Assembly (NCBI RefSeq): GCF_023502395.1
Contig: NZ_JAMFMB010000018.1
Location: 1-64,000, forward strand
From: Ruegeria spongiae
Lineage (GTDB): Bacteria; Pseudomonadota; Alphaproteobacteria; Rhodobacterales; Rhodobacteraceae
Reading direction: 5' to 3'
DNA length: 64,000 nucleotides
Shown: positions 62,775-64,000 of the stretch, piece after piece
How the letters are laid out: every line of letters begins with the position of its first letter
How positions within the stretch are numbered: position 1 is the first letter of the stretch
Program-made: the position numbers and the translations under genes
Notes under the pieces: generated by a model
Told to the model about the DNA's origin: nothing
Database searches by the model: none
The model's input: only the letters and a program-made list of their open reading frames with translations

Positions 62775-64000
62775 ATGGCGCAGCCGCTGCGGTTGGGAAT
62801 TGCAGGTTTGGGAACCGTCGGTACCGGGGTCGTCAAGATCATCCGCCGTCAGGCCGACCTTCTGGAAAAACGCACCGGACGTCGGATCGAGATCACCGCC
62901 GTGTCGGCCCGCGACGCGAACAAGGATCGCGGTGTGTCCCTGTCCTCCTACGCGTGGGAGACTGATCCGGTGGCGCTGGCCAAGCGCGAGGATGTCGACA
63001 TTTTTGTCGAGCTGATGGGCGGCTCGGAAGGCTCCGCCAAAGACGCGACCGAGGCGGCGCTGGCCGCTGGCAAGGATGTGGTCACCGCCAACAAGGCGCT
63101 GCTGGCCATCCATGGTCAGGCGCTTGCCGAACGGGCTGAGGCCTCGGGTCACGTGATCCGCTTCGAGGCGGCTGTGGCGGGCGGCATCCCGGTGATCAAG
63201 GCGCTCACCGAAGGGCTGGCAGGCAATCAGATCACCCGCGTCATGGGGGTGATGAACGGAACGTGCAACTATATCCTGACCCGGATGGAGGCCGACGGGT
63301 TGGGCTATAACGCGCTGTTCGAGGAAGCCGGGCGGCTGGGCTATCTGGAGGCCGACCCCAATCTGGACGTGGGCGGTATCGATGCCGGGCACAAGCTGGC
63401 GCTGCTGGCCTCGATCGCCTTCGGAACCAAACCGAATTTTGAGGACGTGGTGCTGGAAGGCATCCAGCGGATCAGCCTGGATGATATTCATCAGGCCGCC
63501 GATATGGGGTTCCGCATCAAGCTTTTGGGTGTCGCCCGGCGCACCGCGCGCGGGCTGGAACAGCGCATGCAGCCCTGTCTGGTCCCCGCCCATTCGCCGC
63601 TGGGTCAGCTCGAAGGCGGCACCAACATGGTGGTGATAGAGGGCGACGCGGTCGAGCAGATCGTGCTGCGCGGCCCCGGCGCGGGCGAAGGCCCCACCGC
63701 CAGCGCCGTTGTCGGCGATATCTGCGATCTGGCGCGCGGGTTGCGCATCTCGACCTTCGGGCAGCCCGCAACCACGCTGGAGGCCGCACAACCGGCCCGC
63801 ACCGGCCTGCCCGCGCCCTATTACCTGCGCATGGCGCTGCTGGACAAACCCGGCGCGCTGGCCAAGGTGGCGGCGATCCTGGGCGATGCCGGTGTCTCGA
63901 TCGACCGGATGCGCCAATATGGCCATAGCGACGCCAAGGCACCGGTGCTGATCGTGACCCACAAAACCACGCGCGCCGCCCTGGATGACGCGCTCGACGC
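62775..64000 (+). CDS. hom: Homoserine dehydrogenase (3' partial)
   Basis: Only the first 408 codons are inside the window. The NAD(P) motif GIAGLGTVGTGVV begins at residue 8, the KDVVTANKALLA segment is near residue 99, and MGVMNGTCNYILTRM is the substrate loop. A C-terminal ACT domain, YLRMALLDKPGALAKVAAIL, has begun. It makes homoserine for threonine and methionine. The ATG follows AAAGGACCGG. A small palindrome lies upstream at 62685-62697. Confidence 0.96.
   Translation, partial: MAQPLRLGIAGLGTVGTGVVKIIRRQADLLEKRTGRRIEITAVSARDANKDRGVSLSSYAWETDPVALAKREDVDIFVELMGGSEGSAKDATEAALAAGKDVVTANKALLAIHGQALAERAEASGHVIRFEAAVAGGIPVIKALTEGLAGNQITRVMGVMNGTCNYILTRMEADGLGYNALFEEAGRLGYLEADPNLDVGGIDAGHKLALLASIAFGTKPNFEDVVLEGIQRISLDDIHQAADMGFRIKLLGVARRTARGLEQRMQPCLVPAHSPLGQLEGGTNMVVIEGDAVEQIVLRGPGAGEGPTASAVVGDICDLARGLRISTFGQPATTLEAAQPARTGLPAPYYLRMALLDKPGALAKVAAILGDAGVSIDRMRQYGHSDAKAPVLIVTHKTTRAALDDALD

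Overview
The window looks like chromosomal DNA of a marine alphaproteobacterium of the Roseobacter group (Rhodobacteraceae; a Ruegeria-like genus is my guess, not proven). The reasons are high GC, dense gene packing with many ATGA/GTGA overlaps, and typical content: heterotetrameric sarcosine oxidase, cvpA-purF, surE-pcm-nlpD, nrdR-ribD, tatABC and Tad-type pilus genes. No rRNA, tRNA, CRISPR array or insertion sequence was found.

Layout. 1-1556 is the end of a P2-like contractile-tail module (gpU partial, gpX, gpD), the right edge of a prophage or tailocin. 1.6-6.7 kb has a MoxR ATPase, a glycosyltransferase with an uncharacterised partner, and pyrC-pyrE. 6.8-17.9 kb has dnaB, the coupled set alr-mlaE-mlaF, a pqiA-like gene, radA, cvpA and purF. 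17.9-21.9 kb has an alcohol dehydrogenase, bioY with a palindrome inside its promoter, an SDR, a DUF815 ATPase and an orphan HExxH protein. 22-26 kb has tatABC, a monooxygenase-like gene plus WYL regulator behind a perfect palindrome, mtfA and an Lrp regulator. 26.2-32.3 kb has a cysteine-desulfurase-like aminotransferase, a large lysine-rich orphan with a peptidoglycan-binding-like domain, and hisC-tyrC-extensin. 32.3-35.7 kb holds nlpD-like, pcm, surE and ribE on the minus strand. 35.7-40.4 kb holds kpsS-kpsD-kpsC on the plus strand, lying between ribE and ribD. 40.4-48.1 kb holds ribD, nrdR, yjbQ, two tandem paralogous small exported proteins, rpoD, dnaG and a coupled small secreted protein. 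48.1-55.3 kb holds soxBDAG, a DUF6151-like protein and glutamate dehydrogenase. 55.6-58.5 kb is a TadG/TadE/TadE set. The rest holds a reductive-dehalogenase-like Fe-S protein, pirin, a small monooxygenase-like gene whose ribosome binding site lies in a hairpin, a TetR regulator with an operator, a lipoprotein and the start of hom.

How it fits together. Most of the window is core metabolism (pyrimidine, purine, riboflavin, tyrosine, homoserine), replication and transcription (dnaB, dnaG, rpoD), and envelope functions (Alr, Mla, Tat, NlpD, Kdo-linked capsule, Tad). Sarcosine oxidase and glutamate dehydrogenase support methylated-amine and amino-acid use. The points least explained by known families are the lysine-rich 547-residue protein, the HExxH protein, the paralogous exported pair, the RdhA-like protein, and several palindromes and hairpins placed at promoters or ribosome binding sites.
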